Shown here piece by piece: positions 9,705 through 19,139 of a stretch of DNA of 64,000 nt; positions within the stretch are counted from its first letter, which is position 1, and each line of letters begins with the position of its first letter. The notes below the pieces were generated by a model. The model saw only the letters and a program-made list of their open reading frames with translations. It ran no database searches and was not told where the DNA came from. The position numbers were made by a program, and so were the translations under genes. Origin of the DNA: an uncultured Prevotella sp. (GTDB lineage Bacteria > Bacteroidota > Bacteroidia > Bacteroidales > Bacteroidaceae); assembly GCA_947304695.1 (NCBI GenBank), contig CAMZBS010000002.1, forward strand, positions 1-64,000. The letters are read 5' to 3'.

Positions 9705-9784
9705 GCAACTGAGCCTCAGTTAACTGACAACTGAGGCTCAGTTGCGTCATTACTGAGGCTTAGTTGTATCGTTACTGAGCCTTA
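9705..9784. repeat. 17-bp perfect hairpin followed by ACTGAGGCTTAG-type repeats
   Basis: Bases 9705-9721 pair perfectly with 9729-9745 around a 7-base loop. Each arm is itself nearly palindromic (AACTGAGCCTCAGTT). Two further related units, TTACTGAGGCTTAG and TTACTGAGCCTTAG, follow within 40 bases. No T-run follows, so this is not a standard terminator. It could still end the HTCS transcript, or be a small intergenic repeat. Confidence 0.7.
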
Positions 9785-9885
9785 GCTTCACCATCGTCTT
9801 GTCTTGCTGGGAATCGTGGCGTTGCGCAAAGACATAATGAAAAGTCTGTGAGACAAAAAGAAAAACGCCTTTGCCATATCATCAT

Positions 9886-9893
9886 TACCTTTG
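9886..9893 (+). promoter_or_regulatory. Probable promoter (-7 box) for the 1666-residue secreted protein
   Basis: TACCTTTG matches the Bacteroidetes -7 consensus and lies 57 bases before the ATG at 9950. No TTTG is seen at the proper -33 distance; a TTTG at 9870 is too close. The leader is AT-rich, as is usual for strongly expressed Bacteroidales genes. Confidence 0.6.
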
Positions 9894-9949
9894 CACAAAT
9901 TTTATACCTTATTTATTAACATTTTAATTATTAACTAAAAACGTTTAAC

Positions 9950-12900
9950 ATGAAAGTATTTACAAAAATGCTTTGCACTCTCTTGCTATTGGCGATGGGA
10001 GTGCTGAACGCTTCGGCAGAACAGGTGTCTGCTGACCTCAGTAAGTACGCTGATAACTGGGACGGCACGGCTGTGTCGTTCTCGTGGACGGCTCAGTGGG
10101 GTAATCAGCTTCAGCCTGCACTCGACCTGCCCACAGGTGACCTGCGTAGTTGGGAGAAGCTCGTCGTTGTGACCGACGAACTCACCAATGCAGACTTTTT
10201 CCGTATCCTGGTGTACAATGGTGATGATTCTAATCACAGCAACACCTTTAAAGTGACTTCAACGGGAAAGATGGAGTTTATTCTCAATGGCAATGTCGAC
10301 TTCCTCGACAATGTCACAAGAATCGTCTTGTCTGGTAGTAACGGAGAAGACACTAAGAAGGATACTTGGAGCACTACCCCTGCTGCCTTCAAGGTGTCGT
10401 CTGTTTATTTGGAGCGTCCCGACGATCCCCTGGCTTTGCCGAAGGACAATCTGTCGAAGGCTATTGTCAAGGGCAAGCAGCAGAATCCTTTCGCTAAGAC
10501 GGAGGCCAGCTTTGCAGTCCTGACACAGGCCATTGCCGATGCTGAGGCCGAACTGGCCAATGCAGCCGCTACTGCCGAGACCATTGCTGCCGCTCAGACT
10601 GCCATCGAGGAGGCCATTGCTGGTCTGCAGCTGCAGGAAGGCTATGTCAACCTAACCGCTGCCATGTTCAAAAAATACAACAGTTTGGATAATCCTGGCG
10701 AGGGAACTGATGTTTATTGTACCTATGAACTGGGTGTGCCCAGCGGTCTGCCTTATGGCGACGGCAACGTGGGTGAGCTGAATTGGGCCGACCTGTCTGC
10801 TTATGACCAGCTCATTACTACTACTGCTGGTAGCGTGAAGCCCCGCTTCTGCCTGAACCGTCTTGTGGCTGGTGGCCAGCAGGCTGCTACCAAGGAGGAG
10901 TCGAACATGATTGATATCAACCCCAACAATGATTTTACATGGTCTACAGAAGCTTATTTGAACGCAGAAAACAATATCTACACACTTGATGTGAAGAAGA
11001 TTGTTGAGGATTACGGTTTTGCCCGTCTGCACAGCATCAAGAAGCAGGGCTGGGGCGATGGCGTCACTGTTCTGGACCTGCTGCTCTACAAGGCTGCTGC
11101 TCCCGTTGCTGCCGACGTAACGTTCGACTTCAACGCTTCTAACCATGCAACTTCTTCCAACGGCAATAATGCTGGTGACATTAACTCCGACGAGGTGAAC
11201 ACTGTCGACGGAGTGGTAATGACCATCACTCCTAGCAACGCTAGCAATCCCAACCGCTACTGGAGCACCAATAATGGTCCTCAGCTCCGCATGTATGGCG
11301 GCACCATGACCATTGTGGCTCCCGAGGGCAAGGCTATCACCAAAGTGGTCTTCAACAACGGTAAGTGGGAAACTACTAACACCATTAACGGCGAAGTGGC
11401 TGCTACGGGCGAATGGGAAGGCAACTCTACCAATGTGGTGCTGGCTGTAGCCAAGAACACCCAGATGAACAGTGTTGTCGTGACTCTCGCCGACGCTAAC
11501 GAGGAAACCACCACCTACAGCCCCAAGACCATTGCCAACACGGCTGAGACGGCTTACACCGTGGCTGAGGCCATTGCACTGATCGATGCCGGTGAGGCTC
11601 TCACCGACGTGGTCTTCGTGAAGGGTATTGTTTCCAAGGTTGAGAAGTTCGCCGACGGCGCCATCACCTATTGGATTTCTGAAGACGGCACCGCTGAGGC
11701 TGCTCAGTTCGAGTGCTACAAGGGCAAGGGCATCGACGGTGCCGACTTTGCTTCTATCGACGACGTGAAGGTGGGTGCTGCCGTGGTTGTCACTGGCACA
11801 CTGACCAAGTATGGTGAAACATACGAGTTCAACGCTGGCAACAAGCTCGTGAGCTACGACTATGTTGCTCCTGTGGAGTACTTCGGATACAATGGCAAGG
11901 CTTACATCATCGATGCTGAGAGTGGCAAGTTCGTAGCTGCTGGCCATGACTGGGGCACCCGTGGTATTATCAACGAGCTGGGTCTCGACCTGACCTTTGC
12001 TGCTAATGCCGAGAATAATAAGGTTACTATCGAAACGGGTCTGACCTATGGCAACAACAAGGCTGCCAACCACTTCCTGGGCTCAAACCTCTATATGGAT
12101 TCACCCGCCTTTGAGTGGGGACTGCTTGAGCAGGAATTTGGTTTCTATATCAGCGATGGTGAAAAGTATCTCAGCGTTGATGCTGAAGACAACCTTGCAC
12201 TGAGCGACGAGCCGCATCTGTGGATCCTTGTCACTCCCGAGGGTGTGCTGGAAGGCCGTCTTGGTGATTTTGCTGAGGCTTCGGCTACCAACCCCGTGGA
12301 TGCCACATGGCTCATCCAGGCTTCTAACTTCAACCGCTACGACAGCCGCATTAATGCATGGCAGGTCAGCGCAGACTGCACAAACAAGAACCTGAACGGT
12401 GGTACTGATGCCAACCGTTGCGCCGAGTCGTTCCACTCTGTCTTTACCATCAGCCAGACGCTGGCCAATGCTCCTGCCGGTAAGTATCGTCTCACTGCTC
12501 AGGGCTTCTATCGTCAGGATGACGGTGAGACTGAGAATGCTCCTGTTGTCTTTGCTAACGACCAGACCAGTCCTATTTCTGAAAAGACCGGTTCTGAGAA
12601 CAACATGAACGACGCTTCTAACTCGTTTGCTGAGGGAAAGTACACCATTGAACAGCCCGTTGAGGTCAGCGTGTACGCCGACGGTGGTCTCACCATCGGT
12701 GTCAAGGGCACTGCTACCCATCAGTGGGTCATCTTCGACAACTTCCGTCTGGAGTATCTGGGCGCTATTCCTGCCGAGGAGTACAAGCCCGCATTCGATG
12801 ACGCTCTGGCTGCTGCCAAGGCCGCTCAGGCCGACGAGGCTAACGCCATCGTGACTGGCGAGGAAAAGACCGCTCTTGACAATGCCATCACTACCTACAG

Positions 12901-14950
12901 CACCGCTCCTGAGACTGCCGACGGCCTCAAGGAAGCTACTGCTGCCCTGACTTCTGCTACCAATGCCTTCACTGCTGCACGTAGCTCTTACCAGGCTCTT
13001 ATCGATGCCAAGGCTGCCATGACAGCCTACAGCTTCCCCTATGCTTCTGCTGAGAAGAAGGCTGCCGCCGAGGCTTCGCTGACTGCAACCGCTACCAATG
13101 CTGCCGACGCTACTGCTAAGATTGCTGCCATGCAGCAGGCTTTCCGCCAGTATGCTGAGTCGAGCGCACTGCTCGAAGGCGTCAGGGGTTCTTCGGTTAT
13201 GACCGATTCTATTGTGAACCCGGATTCTAACGATGGTGTCAATGGTTGGGAGACCGTTCTGAACAATGGTTCCGGCGGTTCTGTAGGCATCCTGTCTAAC
13301 GAGCCGTTCACCGATGGTGACAACAACTCTACCCACAACTACTTCGACGGTGTGAACTGGGGTGCTTCTCAGTGGGATGCCAACTTCCAGCAGAAGATTG
13401 CCCTGCCCGCAGGTAAGTATCAGCTCACTGTTACCAGCCGTGCCGAGACTGGCCTGACCACCTTCGCACTCTTCGCAGGTACTGAAAGCGTGGAAATGAC
13501 CAAGATCAGCTCTGTTGGCGGTCTGTTCAATCGTGGTTGGAACGACAACTCTGTAGAGTTCACCCTGGCCGAGGCCGATAGCGTGGTCATTGGCGTACAC
13601 GGTGCTACCGAGACTGTCCACAATTGGATGTCGTTCACCCGCTTCCGTCTGGCTCAGTTCCCCGACGAGGCTACTACTGCCTACTATGCTGCTATCGACG
13701 ACCTGGAGGGTATGGTTACCAAGGCTGAGAAGGCCGACACCGCCCGCAAGACTCCTGAGAGCATCGCTGCCCTGGAGGCTGCCATCGCCGAGGCAGAGGC
13801 TCTGCTCGCTAATCCTGAGGCTACCACAGAGGAACTCGTTGCCATGAAGGCTAAGCTGAAGGGCGCTTACGAGGCTCTCGAGCCCATCATCGTCTACATG
13901 GAGTTTGCTCAGACCACCGTATTTATTCCCACTGAGGAAGCAGTGAAAGAAGCTGTGGATTCATACTGGGTGAACCATGGTGGAACCTTCACCAACAACA
14001 AGACCCGCTTCATCAATCCTGAGACCGACGAGGCTGAGGAAACCAAGAATGCTCCGGGCATTGGTCTGAAGAAGGGCAACGACAAGAAGTCGTTCTTCAC
14101 CTATGTCACTGGCATCGATTCACTCTTTGCCTACGGTTCTTCTACCGGTTCTGAGGAGCGCACGCTCCGCGTCATTGCAACGCCCACTGAGGGTGAGGCT
14201 GTGCAGAGCGAACTCACTACCGCACAGGCTACTGTGATTGTGAAGCTGGCCCTCGACAAGACCAAGAAGTACAAGGTGGAATACATCGGCACCAACGCCA
14301 AGGACGAAGGTAAGGACGTTGTGCTCCACGCTGTGAAGTTCGTGAAGAAGACCATCCAGAAGCCTGAGTATGCCGACGGTTACTATCCGCTGGTCAGCGA
14401 CATGTATCATGTCTGGACCACCAACTATGCTGATGCTGAGATTACCGAAACTGCACCTGGATTCGAAAACCACATTGGTGAAGAACTCGGCGCTGGTAAG
14501 CTGGTCTATGGTAACGGCAGCGTTCAGTACCTGCAGTTTGCCGACCTCACAGGCTTCGACTCTCTGATGATCGTTGGTACACCTGGCATGCAGCTGCGTG
14601 TCCTCCTCAACCGTCTTGAGGTTGGCAACGGTGGTGGCGACGGCAACGGCGGCGCACTCGTCGAGGTCAATCCCACCATTGGCGAAGATGGCATCGTCTT
14701 CGTTGACCTGACTGGTTATGAATATGCTCACTTGAACTCTATCAAGACTGGTTGGGGTAGTGCCACTGGCACCATCTCTCAGATGGGCATGCTCAAGGGT
14801 GCATTCGATCCCTCAGTGGTGGTTGGCATCCAGGAGATGAAGGCTGTTCGCACCATGGCCGGTGCCATCTTCGACCTGCAGGGTCGTCGTGTGGCTCAGC
14901 CCGCTCGCGGACTCTACATCATCGAAGGCAAGAAGGTTCTCTTCAAATAA
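9950..14950 (+). CDS. Large secreted multidomain protein with FIVAR-like and repeated glycan-binding-like domains
   Basis: This 1666-residue protein has a Sec signal peptide (about 1-23) and a short C-terminal tail of the type IX secretion kind (FDLQGRRVAQPARGLYIIEG). Several modules are visible: a beta-sandwich at about 25-150; FIVAR-like helical segments (about 165-225, 940-1060, 1245-1310); an OB-fold-like segment (about 525-640, VFVKGIVSKVEKF); and two carbohydrate-binding-like sandwiches containing KYRLTAQGFY and KYQLTVTSRA. Two copies of a domain marked by LNRL and LHSIK/LNSIK plus WG occur at about 235-380 and 1475-1630. That domain is also in the next gene. No catalytic domain is recognised. 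A surface glycan-binding or adhesive role in the locus is inferred. It stands alone between a promoter and hairpin terminators. Confidence 0.85.
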   Translation: MKVFTKMLCTLLLLAMGVLNASAEQVSADLSKYADNWDGTAVSFSWTAQWGNQLQPALDLPTGDLRSWEKLVVVTDELTNADFFRILVYNGDDSNHSNTFKVTSTGKMEFILNGNVDFLDNVTRIVLSGSNGEDTKKDTWSTTPAAFKVSSVYLERPDDPLALPKDNLSKAIVKGKQQNPFAKTEASFAVLTQAIADAEAELANAAATAETIAAAQTAIEEAIAGLQLQEGYVNLTAAMFKKYNSLDNPGEGTDVYCTYELGVPSGLPYGDGNVGELNWADLSAYDQLITTTAGSVKPRFCLNRLVAGGQQAATKEESNMIDINPNNDFTWSTEAYLNAENNIYTLDVKKIVEDYGFARLHSIKKQGWGDGVTVLDLLLYKAAAPVAADVTFDFNASNHATSSNGNNAGDINSDEVNTVDGVVMTITPSNASNPNRYWSTNNGPQLRMYGGTMTIVAPEGKAITKVVFNNGKWETTNTINGEVAATGEWEGNSTNVVLAVAKNTQMNSVVVTLADANEETTTYSPKTIANTAETAYTVAEAIALIDAGEALTDVVFVKGIVSKVEKFADGAITYWISEDGTAEAAQFECYKGKGIDGADFASIDDVKVGAAVVVTGTLTKYGETYEFNAGNKLVSYDYVAPVEYFGYNGKAYIIDAESGKFVAAGHDWGTRGIINELGLDLTFAANAENNKVTIETGLTYGNNKAANHFLGSNLYMDSPAFEWGLLEQEFGFYISDGEKYLSVDAEDNLALSDEPHLWILVTPEGVLEGRLGDFAEASATNPVDATWLIQASNFNRYDSRINAWQVSADCTNKNLNGGTDANRCAESFHSVFTISQTLANAPAGKYRLTAQGFYRQDDGETENAPVVFANDQTSPISEKTGSENNMNDASNSFAEGKYTIEQPVEVSVYADGGLTIGVKGTATHQWVIFDNFRLEYLGAIPAEEYKPAFDDALAAAKAAQADEANAIVTGEEKTALDNAITTYSTAPETADGLKEATAALTSATNAFTAARSSYQALIDAKAAMTAYSFPYASAEKKAAAEASLTATATNAADATAKIAAMQQAFRQYAESSALLEGVRGSSVMTDSIVNPDSNDGVNGWETVLNNGSGGSVGILSNEPFTDGDNNSTHNYFDGVNWGASQWDANFQQKIALPAGKYQLTVTSRAETGLTTFALFAGTESVEMTKISSVGGLFNRGWNDNSVEFTLAEADSVVIGVHGATETVHNWMSFTRFRLAQFPDEATTAYYAAIDDLEGMVTKAEKADTARKTPESIAALEAAIAEAEALLANPEATTEELVAMKAKLKGAYEALEPIIVYMEFAQTTVFIPTEEAVKEAVDSYWVNHGGTFTNNKTRFINPETDEAEETKNAPGIGLKKGNDKKSFFTYVTGIDSLFAYGSSTGSEERTLRVIATPTEGEAVQSELTTAQATVIVKLALDKTKKYKVEYIGTNAKDEGKDVVLHAVKFVKKTIQKPEYADGYYPLVSDMYHVWTTNYADAEITETAPGFENHIGEELGAGKLVYGNGSVQYLQFADLTGFDSLMIVGTPGMQLRVLLNRLEVGNGGGDGNGGALVEVNPTIGEDGIVFVDLTGYEYAHLNSIKTGWGSATGTISQMGMLKGAFDPSVVVGIQEMKAVRTMAGAIFDLQGRRVAQPARGLYIIEGKKVLFK

Positions 14951-14970
14951 TTTGACAAATCTTTTTGAAA

Positions 14971-15010
14971 ATAGTGTTTCAAAAGTTGAAATACATTTTT
15001 GAAACACTAT
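14971..15010 (+). terminator. Perfect 14-bp hairpin after the large secreted protein
   Basis: ATAGTGTTTCAAAA (14971-14984) pairs perfectly with 14997-15010 around a 12-base loop, 20 bases after the stop. The 3' arm starts with TTTTT but no T-run follows, so termination may rely on this hairpin together with the one at 15021. Confidence 0.6.
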
Positions 15011-15020
15011 GAAACAAATG

Positions 15021-15054
15021 ATAAAGCCCTTCCCAGCGAAGGGCTTTATCTTTG
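15021..15054 (+). promoter_or_regulatory. Terminator hairpin overlapping the -7 box of the next promoter
   Basis: ATAAAGCCCTT (15021-15031) pairs perfectly with 15039-15049. The last three bases of the 3' arm are the start of TATCTTTG (15047-15054), a perfect -7 box. The next start codon is 60 bases further on. There is no clear TTTG -33 box. The overlap places the end of one transcript and the start of the next within the same 34 bases. Confidence 0.65.
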
Positions 15055-15114
15055 CACCGTGATTCTCGAATCAATTTTTCTTTAAACCATATTATTAACT
15101 AAAACTTTATGCAC

Positions 15115-18100
15115 ATGAAAAAAATGTACTATTCGTTTGTAGCCCTGGTGCTGACCGTACTGGGTGCTATCAATGTGAGTGCAGGTGAGCGTATTGCGTT
15201 GACGGCCGACATGGTCTACTCGTACGACGGCTTCGGTGCTGACGCACAGAAGACTGGCCCGTGCGAAGGTGCCACCTGTATCTTTGAAGAGGCATCAGGT
15301 TGTCCTTTCGGCGACACCCAATGCAATGCTTGGGTTGACCTGGGTGACTATGCCAAGCTCTATGTGAAGACAGAGAGCACCGATGCAAGCAAGGGTGATC
15401 CTCGCATCTTCATCAACCGCCTTGAGACTGAAGGCCAGTTCAATGAAGACAAGAGCGCATCTAAGCTGTTGCTCGTTCAGCCCTCAAGAACCAACGGTAC
15501 TTGGGCAGAGGATTTCTACAAAGTTGATGAGGATGGTGTCATCATCGTCGACCTCATCAAGGTGAAGAAGGAGTTCGGTTTTGTCCACCTCCATTCAATC
15601 AAGGGCCCGACTTGGGATGCCCAGGCTATTCTTTACATGATCGAGGCTGAGAAGGCCGATCCGAAGCAGCAGGTGGGTTGGACCAACCTGATTAACAACA
15701 GCGATATGGAAGGCGATGACAACAGCTCGTTCTTTACGAAGGTTGCAAAGGGCGATCCTCTGCCTTCTGAGATTCAGGACGGTATCGGTAACGGTAACAG
15801 CCGTGGTATCATGATTGCCGCTACTGCTAAGGAGACTGATCCTTGGGACAACCAGTTCTGGTTCCGCTTCAATGAGATTCTTCCTGCCGGTACCAAGTAT
15901 CGCGTGTCGTTCGACTACAGAGCTGATACTGCCACGGGCAACATCTCCACGCAGGCTCATGCTGAACCTTCTGATTACATCCATCACGAAATGCTGGGTG
16001 ATTTCGCATTCGGTACTGACTGGGCAACCTTTAGCAAGGAAGGTGAAGTTACAAGCCAGCAGGCTGGCCCCAACAGCGGTGGCGGTCTGTTCCAGTCTAT
16101 CGCTTTCAACCTGAACGACTTCGCTGATGCCAACAACTACTATTTCGACAACATCAAGTTCGAAATCTATAAGTTTGGTACTACCGTTACTTATTATAAG
16201 GATGTCATCAAGCTCGACTTCGGCTTTGGAACCAACATTCCTGAGCTGGTTGCTGCAACGGGTCAGCCCCGTCTCATCTATCCTGACGACTGCGCTACTG
16301 TGACCGTCGATGGCGAGGAATACGACATCGAGTCAATTGAGGCTTTTGCAGATGGACGCTTCTTCATCTTCCTCGAAGACCGTATCGACGGCGATGAGAG
16401 TGAGGTGATTGTGACCTTCAACAATCCCACCGATCCTGCTTTCCAGCTGATCTATGCTGACGGTGAGAACAAGGGTAAGCCCGTCGCTAACTACGACGAC
16501 GCTGCCGACTATGATGAGGACATGGACGATGTGTTCCCCTACACCTATGCTAATCCTGTCATGATCAGTGCTGATCCTGAGCCGGGTTCGTTCAACCTGC
16601 CCAACAGCATTAAGGAATTCAAGGTGACCTTCGATAAGAACGTCAACTGCGAAAAGCTTGTGGCTACCATCAACAATCAGCCCTTGACCGTGAGCCCCGC
16701 CACTGGCCATGCTACTGAAATCACTCTGACCCGCACCAGCGAGGGCGACCTGTCTACTGGTGCATACAGCATCCACCTCACGAAGGTATTCCCCGAGGTG
16801 ATTACTTCTGAGAAAGACTTCACTGACACCATTTACGTGGTTAACGTAGGTGTGGTTGAACCCGATCCTGATGATGTTTACGAAAGCGTGATGCCCGACT
16901 ACTTCACTGCTACTAATGGCGGTGGTATCCCCGAGGGCTGGTACATGGTCTATGACGGCGAACAGCGCTTCACTGCTCAGAGCTATAGTTCTGGTGCCAA
17001 CATGAAGACCTACAGCGACGGTGGTGAGTTTACCCGTGGCTTCTATACACGTACCAATAACAATACAGCTGACCAGTGCATCGTGGAGTACGGTAACATG
17101 GAAGGCTATGAGCTGCCGCTGAAGGGTGGAAAGAGCTATACCATCCACTACAACGGTATGAACTGGAAGGGTGACACCTGGACTAAGTTTGAGATCCTGA
17201 ACGAAAACGATGAAGTTCTCTTCACTCAGGTTGATAAGAATGCAGGTACTGTCAATGGTGGTCAAAACGTTGTGGTATCAGGTTCTAACTCTGTTGATAT
17301 TCCTTTCACTCCCGAGGCTGATGGCAACTATAGACTGAAGTGGACACCTGCTGCCAATGCCAATGGTGACCTTGGTGGAGGTATGGTCGAGATTCTGCTG
17401 GCTAATCCCAGCGTGGTGCATGAGCCCAACATACCTGGTCTGAAGTACACCAAGCTGCTCAATGCTTCTCTTGAAAATGCTAAGAACGTACGCGCAGCCA
17501 ATGGCGACGAGCGTTACGCTGGTGAGGCTTACAACACCCTCGACGCTGCTATCCAGAAGTATGAGGCTGAAATGCCTGGCTACACCGCTCCTTCTAAGTA
17601 TGAAGAGGCTGCTAAGGTTCTCGATGATGCTGCTAAGGCTTTGAACGATCACCGTGCTCTCTGCGATGAGTATGACAAGCAGATTAAGAAGGCTATCGAC
17701 GTTGTTCGCCAGAACAGGGAGAACAAGTTTGCAGGTCACAAGCTCTATGCTGAGGTTAGCGAGGTTGTTGACAAGTATAATGGATCTTCTGAATGGCGCA
17801 ACGTGGCCGACACGATTGCCGATCCTACCGCTGAGAATTGGCAGCTGTTCTACAGCTACGACGTGCTGATGGAAGACGCTGCTTTGCAGCCTGCCATTGA
17901 CGAGTTGACGGGTATTGCAAATACCGCTACCCTGCTCTTCACTGAGGGCGTTTCTGCTCCTGAGAATGCAAATGGTGGCAAGGGTACTGGTGTGGCTGTC
18001 CTCGTTGACCGCCTGCGCCTGGGTGCCGATGCTCTGGTGAACTTGATTGCTCCTGATAAGAAGGATTCGGCTGCTGTGGCTGCTGCCGAGGCTCTGCCCG

Positions 18101-19041
18101 ACGTGGTTGCTGCCCGCAACGCCCTGATCGATAGCGATCCTATTGCTGAGAAGCTGCAGCTGTTGCTGAAGCAGCAGCTCTTCACCCGCATCACTACTCC
18201 TGGTGATCCTGTGTTCGACGTGGTGACCGATACGCTGACTGGCGACGACAACTATCAGTCTTATGACATGAGCGTGTTCGTCAAGGCTCCTAACATCTAC
18301 AAGCAGCAGGACAACTTGGACTTCAACGCTGAGAATGTTCCTGGCTGGACTACTCCTGAAGGATTCAACGCTCCTGGTCTTACTGTTGGATGGGGCAGCA
18401 CTGGTTCAAACGAAGCTATTCCTGTTGATGTAATGTTCCAGACATGGGGTGGTAGCTACCGTGTTGAGCAGACCGTGACCGACCTGCCCGCAGGTATCTA
18501 CACTGTGAAGGTTGCCTTCGGTGAGCGCGACAACGGCAATGTGAACTCGCACATGGAGAACAGCTTCGCTTATGCAAGAACTTCTGAGACTGTGCTTCCC
18601 GATGCTGGTGAGAGCGACATCGATGCTGAACTGCGCGACCTGTACTTCGCCGCTTGGGGTGAGGGCAAGGGCATTGGCCAGGCATTCCCCTTCTGCTCTA
18701 ACGACGGACAGACCGTGACGATGACCAACATCCCCGTTGCCGACGGTATCCTGACCATTGGTGTAAATGCTGCCGACGGTTCGCACACCTTCTTCAATGA
18801 GGTTCGTCTCTACATCAACCTGCCGTACGAGGGCTTCGACTATGCTTCTGAGCTGGCAACTGTAAATGAGATGATCGAGTCGGGCATTGAGTCGAAGACC
18901 GTGGCTCCTGCCAAGGTTCGCGCTCTTGAGCTCTACGACCTGAACGGACGCCGCATCGTATCTGCTTCGCGTGGCATCGCTATCGTGAAGAAGTACATGA
19001 GCGACGGCACCGTCCGCATCGAAAAGGTTATCAAGAAGTAA
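15115..19041 (+). CDS. Large secreted multidomain protein related to the preceding one
   Basis: I chose the ATG at 15115 over that at 15109 because it gives a compact signal peptide (MKKMYYSFVALVLTVLGAI), for a protein of 1308 residues. Residues about 28-175 carry the domain shared with the 9950 gene (INRL near 97, LHSIK near 159). Next come a sandwich domain (about 185-350), a bacterial Ig-like region (FKVTFDKNV near 505), a further sandwich (about 590-760), a helical FIVAR-like stretch (about 770-870), and a carbohydrate-binding-like domain (PAGIYTVKVAFGERDNG near 1125). The C-terminus is a type IX-like tail (LELYDLNGRRIVSASRGIAI). No catalytic residues are recognised. A surface or secreted glycan-binding role is inferred from the domains and from its place between the regulator and the glycoside hydrolases. 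Confidence 0.85.
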   Translation: MKKMYYSFVALVLTVLGAINVSAGERIALTADMVYSYDGFGADAQKTGPCEGATCIFEEASGCPFGDTQCNAWVDLGDYAKLYVKTESTDASKGDPRIFINRLETEGQFNEDKSASKLLLVQPSRTNGTWAEDFYKVDEDGVIIVDLIKVKKEFGFVHLHSIKGPTWDAQAILYMIEAEKADPKQQVGWTNLINNSDMEGDDNSSFFTKVAKGDPLPSEIQDGIGNGNSRGIMIAATAKETDPWDNQFWFRFNEILPAGTKYRVSFDYRADTATGNISTQAHAEPSDYIHHEMLGDFAFGTDWATFSKEGEVTSQQAGPNSGGGLFQSIAFNLNDFADANNYYFDNIKFEIYKFGTTVTYYKDVIKLDFGFGTNIPELVAATGQPRLIYPDDCATVTVDGEEYDIESIEAFADGRFFIFLEDRIDGDESEVIVTFNNPTDPAFQLIYADGENKGKPVANYDDAADYDEDMDDVFPYTYANPVMISADPEPGSFNLPNSIKEFKVTFDKNVNCEKLVATINNQPLTVSPATGHATEITLTRTSEGDLSTGAYSIHLTKVFPEVITSEKDFTDTIYVVNVGVVEPDPDDVYESVMPDYFTATNGGGIPEGWYMVYDGEQRFTAQSYSSGANMKTYSDGGEFTRGFYTRTNNNTADQCIVEYGNMEGYELPLKGGKSYTIHYNGMNWKGDTWTKFEILNENDEVLFTQVDKNAGTVNGGQNVVVSGSNSVDIPFTPEADGNYRLKWTPAANANGDLGGGMVEILLANPSVVHEPNIPGLKYTKLLNASLENAKNVRAANGDERYAGEAYNTLDAAIQKYEAEMPGYTAPSKYEEAAKVLDDAAKALNDHRALCDEYDKQIKKAIDVVRQNRENKFAGHKLYAEVSEVVDKYNGSSEWRNVADTIADPTAENWQLFYSYDVLMEDAALQPAIDELTGIANTATLLFTEGVSAPENANGGKGTGVAVLVDRLRLGADALVNLIAPDKKDSAAVAAAEALPDVVAARNALIDSDPIAEKLQLLLKQQLFTRITTPGDPVFDVVTDTLTGDDNYQSYDMSVFVKAPNIYKQQDNLDFNAENVPGWTTPEGFNAPGLTVGWGSTGSNEAIPVDVMFQTWGGSYRVEQTVTDLPAGIYTVKVAFGERDNGNVNSHMENSFAYARTSETVLPDAGESDIDAELRDLYFAAWGEGKGIGQAFPFCSNDGQTVTMTNIPVADGILTIGVNAADGSHTFFNEVRLYINLPYEGFDYASELATVNEMIESGIESKTVAPAKVRALELYDLNGRRIVSASRGIAIVKKYMSDGTVRIEKVIKK

Positions 19042-19064
19042 AGACGCAACATAATCGTAACATT

Positions 19065-19100
19065 ACGAGACGTGGCCCATGGTCACGTCTCGTTTTTTTT
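19065..19100 (+). terminator. Rho-independent terminator after the second large secreted protein
   Basis: ACGAGACGTG (19065-19074) pairs with CACGTCTCGT (19084-19093) around a 9-base loop, followed by a run of eight T (19093-19100). Confidence 0.95.
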
Positions 19101-19103
19101 GTC

Positions 19104-19111
19104 TACTTTTG
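19104..19111 (+). promoter_or_regulatory. Probable promoter (-7 box) of the GH43-GH115-GH31 operon
   Basis: TACTTTTG matches TAnnTTTG and begins only 4 bases after the preceding T-run. The ATG of the GH43 gene is 28 bases downstream, giving a leader of about 20 bases. The -33 position falls in the terminator stem. Confidence 0.65.
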
Positions 19112-19139
19112 CACTATAAACCAATAACAGAAATAAATT

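Noticed and set aside
9870..9873. TTTG as -33 box of the 9950 gene
   Set aside because: Only 12 bases from the -7 box; the normal spacing is about 19-21.
12101..13621. 506-codon open frame on the minus strand
   Set aside because: Antisense to the 1666-residue secreted protein; low-complexity Gly/Ser/Leu composition from the biased codons of the real gene.
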